64,000 nucleotides of DNA from HXMU1420-2 sp034670145. Lineage in GTDB: Bacteria; Pseudomonadota; Alphaproteobacteria; Rhodobacterales; Rhodobacteraceae. Of the stretch, positions 35,980 through 44,351 are shown piece by piece. The stretch lies in assembly GCA_034670145.1 (NCBI GenBank), contig JAXMOA010000008.1, positions 1 through 64,000 on the forward strand, given 5' to 3'. The first letter of the stretch is position 1, and the number at the start of each line of letters is the position of its first letter. The translations under genes were made by a program, and so were the position numbers. The notes below the pieces were generated by a model. It made no database searches, was not told the origin of the DNA, and saw only the letters and a program-made list of their open reading frames with translations.

Positions 35980-36655
35980 TCCGGTGCTGGAGCTTGACGG
36001 GCTCACAAAAACCTACAACGCAGGTCAGGCGAACGCAGTACAGGTCCTGCGGGGCGTCAACCTCACCCTGGCCGCGGGCGAGGTTGTTGCATTGGTTGCG
36101 CCCTCGGGTGCGGGCAAATCCACCCTGCTGCATATCGCCGGCCTGCTGGACACGCCCGATGCGGGGAAGGTGCGGATCGCGGGCCGCATGGCCAGTGGCG
36201 AATCCGATCGCACCCGCACGGCAATCCGCCGGGCCGAGGTCGGGTTTATCTATCAATTCCATCACCTCCTGCCAGAATTCACGGCCCTCGAAAACGTCGC
36301 CCTGCCGCAGCGTGCCAACGGCGTGTCCCGCGCCGCTGCCCAACAGCGCGCGCAGGACCTGCTGACCCGCATCGGGCTGGGCGAACGGCTGGAGCACCGC
36401 CCGGCCGCCCTGTCCGGCGGAGAGCAGCAGCGCGCCGCCTTTTGCCGCGCGCTCGCCAATGGACCCAAGGTTCTGCTGGCGGACGAACCCACCGGCAACC
36501 TCGACCAGGCGACCTCGGATCAGGTGTTTTCTGCCTTGATGGAGCTGGTCGCAGGCACCGGGCTCAGCGCCCTGATCGCCACCCACAACCCCGCCCTGGC
36601 CGAGCGGATGCATCGGGTGGTGCGGCTGGAAAACGGAAAACTGCATCAGGTCTGA
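35972..36655 (+). CDS. lolD: Lipoprotein-releasing ABC transporter ATPase LolD
   Basis: A 227-residue ABC ATPase: Walker A APSGAGKSTLLHIAGLLD, signature LSGGEQQRAAFCRALA, Walker B VLLADEPTGNLD, H-loop ATHNPALA. The Q-loop stretch FIYQFHHLLPEFTALENV is characteristic of LolD-type enzymes. It powers the permease encoded just upstream, with which it overlaps by 8 bases. Confidence 0.94.
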   Translation: MSDPVLELDGLTKTYNAGQANAVQVLRGVNLTLAAGEVVALVAPSGAGKSTLLHIAGLLDTPDAGKVRIAGRMASGESDRTRTAIRRAEVGFIYQFHHLLPEFTALENVALPQRANGVSRAAAQQRAQDLLTRIGLGERLEHRPAALSGGEQQRAAFCRALANGPKVLLADEPTGNLDQATSDQVFSALMELVAGTGLSALIATHNPALAERMHRVVRLENGKLHQV

Positions 36656-36794
36656 TGCGACATGCCCGGACCTTGCCGACGAAAAGGTTTACATCCGCCA
36701 CAGCGGTGCTCTACTGCGCCCAACCGCGACCGGTGCAGGCGATGCAGAAACAGGCAATGGCTGCACGGATACAGAATTGAAGGAGCGTTCGATC

Positions 36795-37781
36795 ATGCCG
36801 TCTATCCCAACCTCGCAAATCTTCGAGACATCCAAGGCCGCGCTGCTTCAGCACGGTGCGGCAGACTGGATCGCAACCGAGGTGGCCCGGGCCGTCGCTG
36901 ATAGCGAGGCCACAGGCAACCGCATTTGCGGGCTCTATTATCTGGAAAGCTACTGCCAGCAGCTGGCAACAGGCCGGGTCCGGGGCGATGTCGAACCGGT
37001 TGTGACCTGTCCGCGTCCTGGCAATGTCCAGGTCGATGGAAAGCTCGGATTTGCCCAACCCGCCTTTGCCCGTGGCCTGCCGGTGGCGCTCGAGGCCGCA
37101 CGGCAGAATGGCACGGTCTCCATGGCCGTCGGGCATACGCATACCTGCACCTCTGTTGGATATTTCACCGGCCAGATCGCGCAGGCCGGTTTCATCGCCC
37201 TGGGCATGACCAATGCCTCGCCCATCGTGGCGCCCCCAGGCGGAAAAAACCGGGTGATCGGAACCAACCCGATCGCCTTCAGCGTGCCAGACGGGCAGGG
37301 CGGCATTGCGATGCAGTTTGACCAATCCACCACGACCGTCGCCCTGGGCAAGATCACCATGGCCAAAGCCGCCGGAGAGCAGATCCCCGAAGGCTGGGCC
37401 GTGGACGCAAACGGTGACCCAACCACAGACCCCGAAGCGGCGCTGGCCGGATCGCTCGTCTCGATGGGCGGATACAAGGGATGGGGGTTTGGCCTCATGG
37501 CCGAGCTTCTGGCAGCAGGGCTCACCGGGTCTGTCACCTCGCAGCAGGTCAAACCGCTCAAGGCGCCCGAGGGGCCGCCACATGACCTGGGGCAGTTCTA
37601 TCTGATCGTCGACCCGGGCACGGCCTCTGGCTTCTTTGACACTCTGGCCATGGTTGCGGATGGGGTGGCACAGGATCCGGGCGCGCGGATGCCGGGGCAG
37701 GGCCGCCGCCCCAGCGAAATGGTCGATGTGCCGCAACCGCTGTGGGATCTGGCCTGTGGTCTGGCCGAGCCGTCAAAATAG
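36795..37781 (+). CDS. Ldh2/MDH-family NAD(P)-dependent oxidoreductase
   Basis: A 328-residue member of the malate/L-lactate/sulfolactate dehydrogenase (Ldh2) family, which has its own fold and reduces 2-oxo acids or cyclic imines. Motifs include RICGLYYLESYCQQLATGRV (substrate side), VGHTHTCTSVGYFTGQIAQA with the active-site histidine, VIGTNPIAFSVPDGQG (cofactor side) and SMGGYKGWGFGLMAELLAAG. The start at 36795 follows AAGGAG. Not linked to a clear pathway here; possible products range from 2-hydroxy acids to L-pipecolate/proline. Confidence 0.85.
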   Translation: MPSIPTSQIFETSKAALLQHGAADWIATEVARAVADSEATGNRICGLYYLESYCQQLATGRVRGDVEPVVTCPRPGNVQVDGKLGFAQPAFARGLPVALEAARQNGTVSMAVGHTHTCTSVGYFTGQIAQAGFIALGMTNASPIVAPPGGKNRVIGTNPIAFSVPDGQGGIAMQFDQSTTTVALGKITMAKAAGEQIPEGWAVDANGDPTTDPEAALAGSLVSMGGYKGWGFGLMAELLAAGLTGSVTSQQVKPLKAPEGPPHDLGQFYLIVDPGTASGFFDTLAMVADGVAQDPGARMPGQGRRPSEMVDVPQPLWDLACGLAEPSK

Positions 37782-37937
37782 ACACTCCGGCACATTGCGT
37801 CCTGCCCATGGAAAAAGGCGGGGCGCAGCGGCCCGGACACAGACCAGAGCGGATGCAGGTTTTCGAAGGTTGATTTTCGCGCTCAGGTAACGTCTGTTGA
37901 AGAAAAACCAGATCCTCACAATTGGGACGACAGGGAC

Positions 37938-38318
37938 ATGAAATCGCTTTGGACGATGTTTTTACCGGCCGCATGTGTGGTGGCGGCCTGCGCCACAAAT
38001 GACATGCCTGGCCCCAGCCAGGGCCAGTTGCTTTTTGCCCAAAACTGCACCTCCTGCCACGGGGCGGATGCCACTGGCGGGGTGGGCCCCGACCTGACGC
38101 GCATCGCCGCGCGCAATGGTGGGACATTTCCAAGAGCCGCCGTGCTGAGCCAGATTGATGGCTATGGGCGCGGCAGCCTGTCAGAGGATCTCATGCCGGA
38201 ATTCGGCAGCCTTTTGGAAGGTGACACAGTCCCCGTCGAAGTTGACGGCACGCTGACGCCAACGCCCAGTCCGCTGGCGGCTTTGCTGGCCTATCTGGAA
38301 AGCGTACAGCAGCCCTAG
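37938..38318 (+). CDS. Cytochrome c (class I) lipoprotein
   Basis: A 126-residue exported protein with a lipobox-like start (LPAACVVAACATN; lipid-modified Cys near residue 18), one heme-binding CTSCH and an axial methionine in EDLMPEFGSL. The core NCTSCHGADATGGVGPDLT is typical of cytochrome c in respiratory or oxidative side chains. It has its own transcription unit and faces a convergent metalloprotease-like gene. The partner enzyme is not evident. Confidence 0.85.
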   Translation: MKSLWTMFLPAACVVAACATNDMPGPSQGQLLFAQNCTSCHGADATGGVGPDLTRIAARNGGTFPRAAVLSQIDGYGRGSLSEDLMPEFGSLLEGDTVPVEVDGTLTPTPSPLAALLAYLESVQQP

Positions 38319-38502
38319 AGCACGCAGCGAAACTCCTGAATGACTATGCGCCGCCTGAAATCAAAGATTTCAACGCGCAAAGGGATGTTTGGATCTTTGA
38401 GGTTTTGCGCAGCATACATGTCGGCCACGACCCGAACATCTTTCCCGTCTTGGGGGCTCCTGCCGGATTGTGCACGTCGCCACAATGTGGTCCGTGATCT
38501 GC

Positions 38503-39186
38503 TCAGTCACAGATGCCGTGCAATTCGGCGCCTTTCCAGGGCAACCAGACATCAGATTCGCGCCCGCTTTGGGGGAGGTCGCGCACGGGCATATATTTTG
38601 CCAGCATTCGATGCAGCCGCTGGGTGCGAGAGGCCTGTGGCGCCAAAGCCCGGCAGCAGACGTATTCTTCGACAATTGCGCCCTGCTGCTCATAGCCAAA
38701 GCTCAGGTAATCCGGCGTGTCCTTCAGGTCGAACAGATAGGGGTCATCGCTCACGGAATGCTCCACAGCGGCCTTGAGCGGGTGATAGCCGGTGATCTTG
38801 CGGTTTTGCCATTGCCAGACATGGGTGGCCTCATGGGCCAGCAACATGGCGGCCGTCAGGTTCAATGTCTCGGGATATTCGCGCAGATAGTCATCCACAT
38901 ACCAATCCTCGGCAAAGAAGATCCGGTTGAACACGGTCACTCCAGCGGGGCTGACCGTGACAATCTCTTGTTTCACCGGCGGCAATATCCGCTCCCGGCA
39001 GGTGACACGCGGGCGCGGTTTGCGTTCAAAGGTCACTTCTCCAACCAATGCGCCGTCGACCAGTCGCATCCTGCCCTGATCCAGGCTGTTGCCATGAATC
39101 GTCTGCAAAAAGGCGCTTTCCGCCTCGGTGAGTGGACGGCCACAGCCGGCTAACAAGACCAGGATCATGAATGTGCGGATCAACAT
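38503..39186 (-). CDS. Lipoprotein with HExxH zinc-metalloprotease motif
   Basis: A 227-residue protein: lipobox MILVLLAGCGRP at the N-terminus, then a helix bearing LLAHEATHVWQWQ, a complete HExxH zinc motif, and the next conserved stretch ITGYHPLKAAVEHSVSDDP that might supply the third ligand. The HEATHVWQ form resembles minimal gluzincin-like domains found in Vgr-associated and DUF4157 proteins. It would be anchored to the outer or inner membrane facing the periplasm. Target unknown; no inhibitor or partner gene is adjacent. Confidence 0.65.
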   Translation of the reverse strand: MLIRTFMILVLLAGCGRPLTEAESAFLQTIHGNSLDQGRMRLVDGALVGEVTFERKPRPRVTCRERILPPVKQEIVTVSPAGVTVFNRIFFAEDWYVDDYLREYPETLNLTAAMLLAHEATHVWQWQNRKITGYHPLKAAVEHSVSDDPYLFDLKDTPDYLSFGYEQQGAIVEEYVCCRALAPQASRTQRLHRMLAKYMPVRDLPQSGRESDVWLPWKGAELHGICD

Positions 39187-39266
39187 GCGCGCGACGTTAG
39201 ACCCGGCGGCCAGATTCGCACAGAGCGCAGTTCACCCAAGTTGCTGTTGCGAGGGTCATATTCGGC

Positions 39267-39929
39267 CTAAACGCTCATCGCCAGCGCGCGGCTGATCTCG
39301 GTCAGCGAACGACCGGATTGCTCGGCCCAGGTATTGAAAGCCGCCTGAACCGCCTTCATCGCGGTTTTTGAGGTGGCTGGCTTGTCGATCACCCCTTCGG
39401 CGATCAGCCTTGCGGTCACATCCCGCGACAGGATGAAACTGTCGCGCCCGGCGAACCGCATCGCGTATTGCCCGGTGCTTCCACCCAGGCGCGCGCCTCG
39501 GGTCTTCAGCAGGTTGAGCAACCCGATGTAGTCTTCGCTGGGCCAATTGCCCAGAACCTCTCCGGCTCCGCCCTCGGTGCGCAATTCCATCAGGAACACG
39601 GCATTGTCCCGCACAGCGGCAATCTTGGTCCCATTGCGCACAATGCGTTGATCCTGCAGCAGGGCGTCAAATTTTTCGGCATCCATCATCGCACAACGGC
39701 CTATGTCGAACCCGTCAAAGGCGGTCTCAAAACCATCCCATTTGTTTTCGATGACCTTCCAGTTGAACCCGGCCTGAAAGATGCATTTGACCATGATCGA
39801 GAGCCAGCGCTCTTCGGGGAGCGCAGCCAGATCTGCTGCCGAACTGAGGGGCTGCAATTTGGCGTTCAGCGCATCGGGGCCGCCATGGCGCGCGGCCGCG
39901 ATGTCAAACAGATTGTCGAAATGCTGCAT
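39267..39929 (-). CDS. DNA-3-methyladenine glycosylase I (Tag)-like protein
   Basis: A 220-residue protein with Tag-type features: RWLSIMVKCIFQAGFNWKVI, NKWDGFETAFDGFD (the helix-hairpin-helix approach) and DNAVFLMELRTEGG. Tag excises 3-methyladenine from alkylated DNA in the cytosol. The zinc-binding pattern of E. coli Tag is not obvious, so this is a Tag-like branch seen in alphaproteobacteria. It is followed on the same strand by no close gene and preceded by a hotdog thioesterase gene 54 bases away. Confidence 0.78.
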   Translation of the reverse strand: MQHFDNLFDIAAARHGGPDALNAKLQPLSSAADLAALPEERWLSIMVKCIFQAGFNWKVIENKWDGFETAFDGFDIGRCAMMDAEKFDALLQDQRIVRNGTKIAAVRDNAVFLMELRTEGGAGEVLGNWPSEDYIGLLNLLKTRGARLGGSTGQYAMRFAGRDSFILSRDVTARLIAEGVIDKPATSKTAMKAVQAAFNTWAEQSGRSLTEISRALAMSV

Positions 39930-39983
39930 GGTCGGGCTCCGAATGGGGTGGCTGGGTGGTCTCTGGCGGCGCGATGGCAGGGG

Positions 39984-40388
39984 TCAGGGGGCAAAAAACG
40001 TGGCGGTTGCGGTGGCGACGGGTTTGCCGCTTGTTTCCTCGGTCATTTCCGCCTTGGCAAAGACCAGCGAACGGCCCGCTTTGACCACTTCGGCACGGCA
40101 CAGGATGGCGGTGCCTTTGCCGGGGCGCAGAAACTGTGTGTCCAGATTGGTGGTGGCCAGGGGGATGAATTCATTCTTATGCGCGATGGCCGCCAGAACC
40201 ATTGTGGTATCGGCCAAGGCGGCCAGGGCCTGACCGGATACGATACCGCCAACGCGCGCCAGATCCGGCGTCAGGGGCATGCGGACGATCACAAATTCCG
40301 GGTCGGCGGAAGTCACCTCTGGTTGAAGGGCCAAGACCCATTTGGCGAAATTCTCGTTCAGCAGGGTCTGCAAATCGTCGGGTGTCAT
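39984..40388 (-). CDS. PaaI-family hotdog thioesterase
   Basis: A 134-residue hotdog protein: RVGGIVSGQALAALADTTMV, then AIAHKNEFIPLATTNLDTQF and RAEVVKAGRSLVFAKAEMTE, the PaaI-type arrangement (active-site glycine and aspartate region GQALAALAD). It hydrolyses an acyl-CoA thioester in the cytosol, likely as a homotetramer. GAGGA lies 7 bases upstream of the ATG at 40388. Exact acyl group unknown. Confidence 0.85.
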   Translation of the reverse strand: MTPDDLQTLLNENFAKWVLALQPEVTSADPEFVIVRMPLTPDLARVGGIVSGQALAALADTTMVLAAIAHKNEFIPLATTNLDTQFLRPGKGTAILCRAEVVKAGRSLVFAKAEMTEETSGKPVATATATFFAP

Positions 40389-40512
40389 CAATAGGTCCTC
40401 TTGCCAGCAGCGAGCCTAGCCACGCCTTGCGCATGCGGCAACCCTTGCTCAGTCTCTGGGCTGTTTCAAACGAAAATTCTGCGAATTTTCGGGGGGGCAG
40501 GATAGGGCGCGG

Positions 40513-41085
40513 TCAATTTGATGTGGCGGACTCGTTCTCGGTCGGGGGGAGGATGGCGTAAGATTTCTGGCAGGCTTCTACTTCGGCAAAGGCTTTGTAC
40601 GATCCGGTCAGGACGTAGCGCCCGAGTTTGTCGCCATCGAATGTCCATTCCATGTAGCGCTTGCGTCGGAATTCTTCGATGAAGTTCACTGCCTGGTCGG
40701 AGTTGGCATCGATCAGAATATTCAAGCCGGGAAAATCGTCAATCACCAGCCCCGCCATGCTGACCATCCAGGGGCTTTCTTCGCCAAACCGCACGATGAT
40801 GTCGTAGGTTTCGCCAGGCTGCATCGTTGACCAATGGGGATCCAGCAGCGTTACATCCAGCCATCTATTGGTATCGCGTGTGTCAAAGCCAATGAAAAAA
40901 GCGGTATCCCCCTCAAAGATCGAAAACGCCTGGCATCCTTTGGCGCCGGGATAATAGGAGACATCCCAACGCCCCACTGTTTTCCACTCGATCGTATCCG
41001 CCAGCACAGGGGGTGCCAGCATGACAGGCGCCGCCAGGCTGAATGCCAGCAAGCTCCAGCAGCCTCTTGACCTGTGGCAGGTCAT
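40513..41085 (-). CDS. Exported hypothetical protein (190 aa)
   Basis: ATG at 41085 is preceded by GAGAGGAAA. Signal peptide about residues 1-30 (CWSLLAFSLAAPVMLAPPVL, cut near ADT). The mature part is beta-rich (WKTVGRWDVSYYPGAKGCQA, FEGDTAFFIGFDTRD) with two cysteines. It may be one of the many periplasmic, invasion-like or binding hypotheticals of roseobacters. No recognised domain. Confidence 0.65.
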   Translation of the reverse strand: MTCHRSRGCWSLLAFSLAAPVMLAPPVLADTIEWKTVGRWDVSYYPGAKGCQAFSIFEGDTAFFIGFDTRDTNRWLDVTLLDPHWSTMQPGETYDIIVRFGEESPWMVSMAGLVIDDFPGLNILIDANSDQAVNFIEEFRRKRYMEWTFDGDKLGRYVLTGSYKAFAEVEACQKSYAILPPTENESATSN

Positions 41086-41243
41086 TTTCCTCTCCCCGGG
41101 CGACATCACTGGGGGCAATTATATTCCGATTGTGTGAACTTCCAAGAAAACTGCTGGATTTCGGCAATTCCGCCCACATCTGTGTCCATCGCGCCCGCTG
41201 TGCGAGGGCCGCTTTGCTGACAGCTCCAAACCGTCCGGGCAGG

Positions 41244-41666
41244 TCAGTCTTCGGACCGACTGGAGGCCGCCTTGAGCATGCGGTCCGCCTTTTTGCGCAC
41301 CAGGACCGAGCGCAGGTCGTGCATCGCCAGCAATAGCCGGTCCGTCACATCCTCCAATTGCGCATCTGTCGCGCGGGATTGGACCCAATGGGTTGTCGTA
41401 TTGAGGTAATCCACCGCACGGTGAATATCGTCAATGTCCCGCCGCGCCAGCAGTTCGGTCCGCTCCTGCATCCAGGCAGAAATCTCCGCCACATCCTCTT
41501 CGCTCAGGGTACGTTGGCCGTGCGGTTTGATCTCGCCGTTGCGCAGATTGACGACAGCGATCTGATCCATTTCGATCCGTCGCTGTCGGTTTTCCGTATC
41601 AACACGAAACACAAAGGCCCCGTTGTCACGGACTCTGAAGTAATAGTCGGGAAGCTCTGTACTCAT
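41244..41666 (-). CDS. Conserved hypothetical protein (140 aa)
   Basis: A 140-residue cytosolic protein: DYYFRVRDNGAFVFRVDTEN, then QIAVVNLRNGEIKPHGQRTL and a helical second half (EDVAEISAWMQERTELLARR). It is conserved in Rhodobacterales as I recall, with no function. The stop and the next gene (aminotransferase, upstream on the same strand) are 9 bases apart, so a shared transcript is likely. Confidence 0.65.
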   Translation of the reverse strand: MSTELPDYYFRVRDNGAFVFRVDTENRQRRIEMDQIAVVNLRNGEIKPHGQRTLSEEDVAEISAWMQERTELLARRDIDDIHRAVDYLNTTTHWVQSRATDAQLEDVTDRLLLAMHDLRSVLVRKKADRMLKAASSRSED

Positions 41667-41675
41667 CCACTCACT

Positions 41676-42878
41676 TTAAGTCAGATTGGCGCAAAATGTC
41701 TGGATCCTTTGACACGCTTCCTTCAACGCCGCGTCAGACGTTGCATAACTGACCCGGAAATTCGGGCTCAGCCCAAAGGCGGCGCCAAATACAACGGCCA
41801 CATTCGCCTCTTCCAGCAAGGCGGTGGCGAAGGTTTCGTCGTTCTCCAGCACGGTTCCGGCCGGCGTCGTCTTGCCAATCAGACCCGCGATGGAAGGGTA
41901 GACGTAAAACGCGCCCTCGGGCACCTCGCAGGTGATGCCTTCGGCGTCATTGAGCATCGAAACCACCAGGTCACGGCGCCGCTGGAACATCTCGTTGTTT
42001 GGAGCCAGAAAACTCTGAGTGCCGTTCAGGGCCTCAACTGCGGCCCATTGGCTGACCGAACAGGGGTTCGAGGTCGATTGCGACTGGATCTTGCGCATCG
42101 CCTTGATCAACGCTTCGGGTCCGGCCGCATATCCGATGCGCCAGCCGGTCATCGCATAGGCCTTGGACACCCCATTGCAGGTCAACGTCCGCTCATACAA
42201 GGCCGGCTCGACCTGGGCCGGCGTGCAGAATTCGAAATCGTCATAGGCCAGGTGTTCATACATATCGTCTGTCATCACCCAGACATGCGGGTGGCGCAGC
42301 AGCACCTCGGTCAACGCCTTGAGCTCTTCACGCGAATATCCGGCACCGGTGGGGTTGGACGGAGAGTTGAAGATGAACCATTTGGTTTTTGGCGTGATTG
42401 CCGCTTCCAACTGATCCGGGGTCAGTTTGAATTTGGTCTGAATGGAGGTTTCCGCAATCACCGGCTCGCCGCCGGCCAGCAGCACCATGTCGGGATAGCT
42501 GACCCAATAGGGCGCCGGAATGACCACCTCATCCCCTTCGTTCAGCGTCGCCATCAGCGCGTTATAGAGGATCTGCTTGCCGCCGGTGCCCACACTGACC
42601 TGTGCGGGGGTATAGCTCAGCTCATTGTCGCGCTGAAACTTGTCGCAGATTGCCTGCTTCAGTTCGATAATCCCGTCCGGGTCCGTGTATTTCGTCTTGC
42701 CCGCCTCAATCGCGGCCACCGCTGCGGCCTTGATGTTGTCAGGCGTATCGAAGTCGGGCTCTCCGGCCCCGAGTCCGATTACATCTTTCCCCGCCGCCTT
42801 CAGTTCGCGCGCTTTGGCGGAAACGGCAATGGTGGGGGACGGTTTCACGCGGGACAGTGTCGCAGACAGAAAGCTCAT
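41676..42878 (-). CDS. Aspartate aminotransferase family (class I PLP aminotransferase)
   Basis: A 400-residue fold-type I aminotransferase: GLGAGEPDFDTPDNIKAAAV, TDPDGIIELKQAICDKF, FNSPSNPTGAGYSREELKAL (the NPTG motif), the PLP-lysine segment CNGVSKAYAMTGWRIGYAAG and the C-terminal NFRVSYATS, with the arginine that holds the alpha-carboxylate. It should make aspartate or glutamate from oxaloacetate or 2-oxoglutarate; related alphaproteobacterial enzymes also act as prephenate aminotransferase. Start at 42878 gives the usual 400-residue length. Confidence 0.93.
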   Translation of the reverse strand: MSFLSATLSRVKPSPTIAVSAKARELKAAGKDVIGLGAGEPDFDTPDNIKAAAVAAIEAGKTKYTDPDGIIELKQAICDKFQRDNELSYTPAQVSVGTGGKQILYNALMATLNEGDEVVIPAPYWVSYPDMVLLAGGEPVIAETSIQTKFKLTPDQLEAAITPKTKWFIFNSPSNPTGAGYSREELKALTEVLLRHPHVWVMTDDMYEHLAYDDFEFCTPAQVEPALYERTLTCNGVSKAYAMTGWRIGYAAGPEALIKAMRKIQSQSTSNPCSVSQWAAVEALNGTQSFLAPNNEMFQRRRDLVVSMLNDAEGITCEVPEGAFYVYPSIAGLIGKTTPAGTVLENDETFATALLEEANVAVVFGAAFGLSPNFRVSYATSDAALKEACQRIQTFCANLT

Positions 42879-42964
42879 GGGGGGCACCCGTTTGTATGTT
42901 GACGCTGTCTGTCATAGGCTGACAGCAACAGGCGATCAAGCCGCGAAACATCTTGGAGGATGGC

Positions 42965-43354
42965 GTGACCGAAAACGATACAGATTGGTTCGGACCCGAT
43001 TCCGCAACCTTCGGCGACCGTGTGGCAGGCGCCCGTGATGCGGCCAATATGACCCAATCCCAATTGGCCCGCCGTTTGGGTGTCAAAAAATCGACCATCG
43101 CCGCATGGGAACAGGATCTGTCTGAACCGCGCGCCAATCGCCTGTCAATGATGGCGGGGGTTTTGAACGTCTCGATCATGTGGTTGCTGACCGGAGAGGG
43201 CGAAGGGGCCGCGACCCCGCAAGAGGACGCAAGCCAGAACAATGACCTGTCATCCGCGCTGGCCGAAATGCGCGCCATACGCAACGACATGCGCTCCTCT
43301 GGTGAACGCTTGGCGCGTCTGGAAAAACGCCTGCGCGAGATGTCAGCCGGATGA
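42965..43354 (+). CDS. XRE-family helix-turn-helix regulator
   Basis: GTG at 42965 follows GGAGG by 5 bases. The 129-residue product has one HTH domain (RVAGARDAANMTQSQLARRL then VKKSTIAAWEQDLSEPRANR) and a C-terminal coiled-coil-like helix (SSGERLARLEKRLREMS) that may mediate dimerisation. It is divergent from the aminotransferase gene and its stop overlaps the start of sdhE (ATGA), so it is coupled to SdhE. Confidence 0.88.
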   Translation: MTENDTDWFGPDSATFGDRVAGARDAANMTQSQLARRLGVKKSTIAAWEQDLSEPRANRLSMMAGVLNVSIMWLLTGEGEGAATPQEDASQNNDLSSALAEMRAIRNDMRSSGERLARLEKRLREMSAG

Positions 43355-43608
43355 GCGAAACACACGAAACCCGTCTCAAGCGGTTGCGCATGCGCTCCAT
43401 GCGGCGCGGCATAAAGGAAATGGACCTGCTGCTTTCGGCCTTTGCGGATCAAAACCTGGCCGGCATGTCTGACGCAAACCTCGATCTCTATGAACATCTG
43501 CTGGATGAAAACGATCATGACCTTCTGCAATGGGCCACGGGACAGATTGCTGCGCCGCCCCCCTTTGCGCCGATGATCGAGATGATTTCGCAAACCTTTC
43601 AAAAATAA
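43351..43608 (+). CDS. sdhE: Succinate dehydrogenase assembly factor SdhE
   Basis: The 85-residue protein has the hallmark RSMRRGIKEMDLLLSAFA near residues 15-32, which is the RGxxE motif of SdhE/Sdh5. It promotes covalent flavin attachment to SdhA in the cytosol. Size and motif are typical. Coupled by ATGA to the upstream HTH regulator gene, an arrangement also seen in other Rhodobacteraceae. Confidence 0.92.
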   Translation: MSETHETRLKRLRMRSMRRGIKEMDLLLSAFADQNLAGMSDANLDLYEHLLDENDHDLLQWATGQIAAPPPFAPMIEMISQTFQK

Positions 43609-43681
43609 CACCGTTTCCGCTTAACTGATTCTTTCCTGATTCGAGTCACATTGCCATTCGAGCAGTGAATCGGAGATATGG

Positions 43682-44179
43682 ATGAGCATTCAGACGCAGA
43701 TGGGCCAGCAAAGCCGCAGCGGTTTCATGCTGGGTTACCTGGAAACCCTGGCGCTGGTAGAGCGGTTGCATCGCCTTTTGCTGGACGTGATCAAGGACGA
43801 GTTCGAGCGGGTCGGTGTATTGGATATCAATGCGGTCCAGGCTTTGCTCTTGTTCAATGTCGGCAATAACGAAGTGACAGCAGGCGAACTGAAATCGCGC
43901 GGCTATTATCAGGGCAGCAATGTCAGTTACAACCTCAAGAAGTTGGTAGAACTGGGATATATGCACCACCAGCGATGTGAGGTGGACCGCCGGTCGGTTC
44001 GCGTGCGCCTGACCCCCAAAGGGCGCGAGGTGGCAGCGCTGGTTGAAAAACTCTTTGAACGACACGCCGAAGGGTTGGAAACGCGCGGTGTCATTGATGC
44101 GGCCCGGGTCGAGGATATTACCTCTTCGCTCAAACGAGTCGAACGGTATTGGGCAGATCAGATCCGCTACATCTACTAG
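43682..44179 (+). CDS. LdtR-like MarR-family regulator
   Basis: A 165-residue winged-helix protein: NEVTAGELKSRGYYQGSNVS, YNLKKLVELGYMHHQRCEVD and RRSVRVRLTPKGREVAALVE. It belongs to the alphaproteobacterial LdtR branch of MarR proteins, which regulate L,D-transpeptidase and cell-wall stress genes. That role is known for LdtR in Liberibacter and relatives; I cannot confirm the target here. ATG at 43682 follows GGAG. It forms its own transcription unit after sdhE. Confidence 0.87.
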   Translation: MSIQTQMGQQSRSGFMLGYLETLALVERLHRLLLDVIKDEFERVGVLDINAVQALLLFNVGNNEVTAGELKSRGYYQGSNVSYNLKKLVELGYMHHQRCEVDRRSVRVRLTPKGREVAALVEKLFERHAEGLETRGVIDAARVEDITSSLKRVERYWADQIRYIY

Positions 44180-44213
44180 TGCAGAAACAGGTCACCTCAG
44201 GCACGCACCACCT

Positions 44214-44261
44214 CAGGCTGGAATGACGTCAGGTTGGAATGACGTCAGGCTTGATCGACAT
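44214..44261. repeat. 16-bp tandem repeat, about 2.5 units
   Basis: CAGGCTGGAATGACGT and CAGGTTGGAATGACGT stand directly in tandem (44214-44229, 44230-44245), followed by a degenerate third unit CAGGCTTGATCGACAT. They lie 35 bases after the LdtR-like gene. No function visible. Confidence 0.75.
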
Positions 44262-44287
44262 AAGGCAAAATCAAATCAGCAGTAGTG

Positions 44288-44323
44288 GCGCCACCGGGTC
44301 TGAATTTGGCCGGTGGCGCTTCG
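44288..44323 (+). terminator. Hairpin terminator after the LdtR-like gene
   Basis: A 10-bp perfect stem GCGCCACCGG / CCGGTGGCGC with a 12-base loop, followed by TTCGTCTGT. It is 108 bases after the stop, between convergent genes, and may terminate both strands. Confidence 0.65.
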
Positions 44324-44351
44324 TCTGTCTACGCATCCAACTGGCGCGGGT

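Noticed and set aside
44214..44261. Short tandem repeat considered as a CRISPR array
   Set aside because: Units are directly adjacent with no spacers, only two good copies, and no cas genes nearby.
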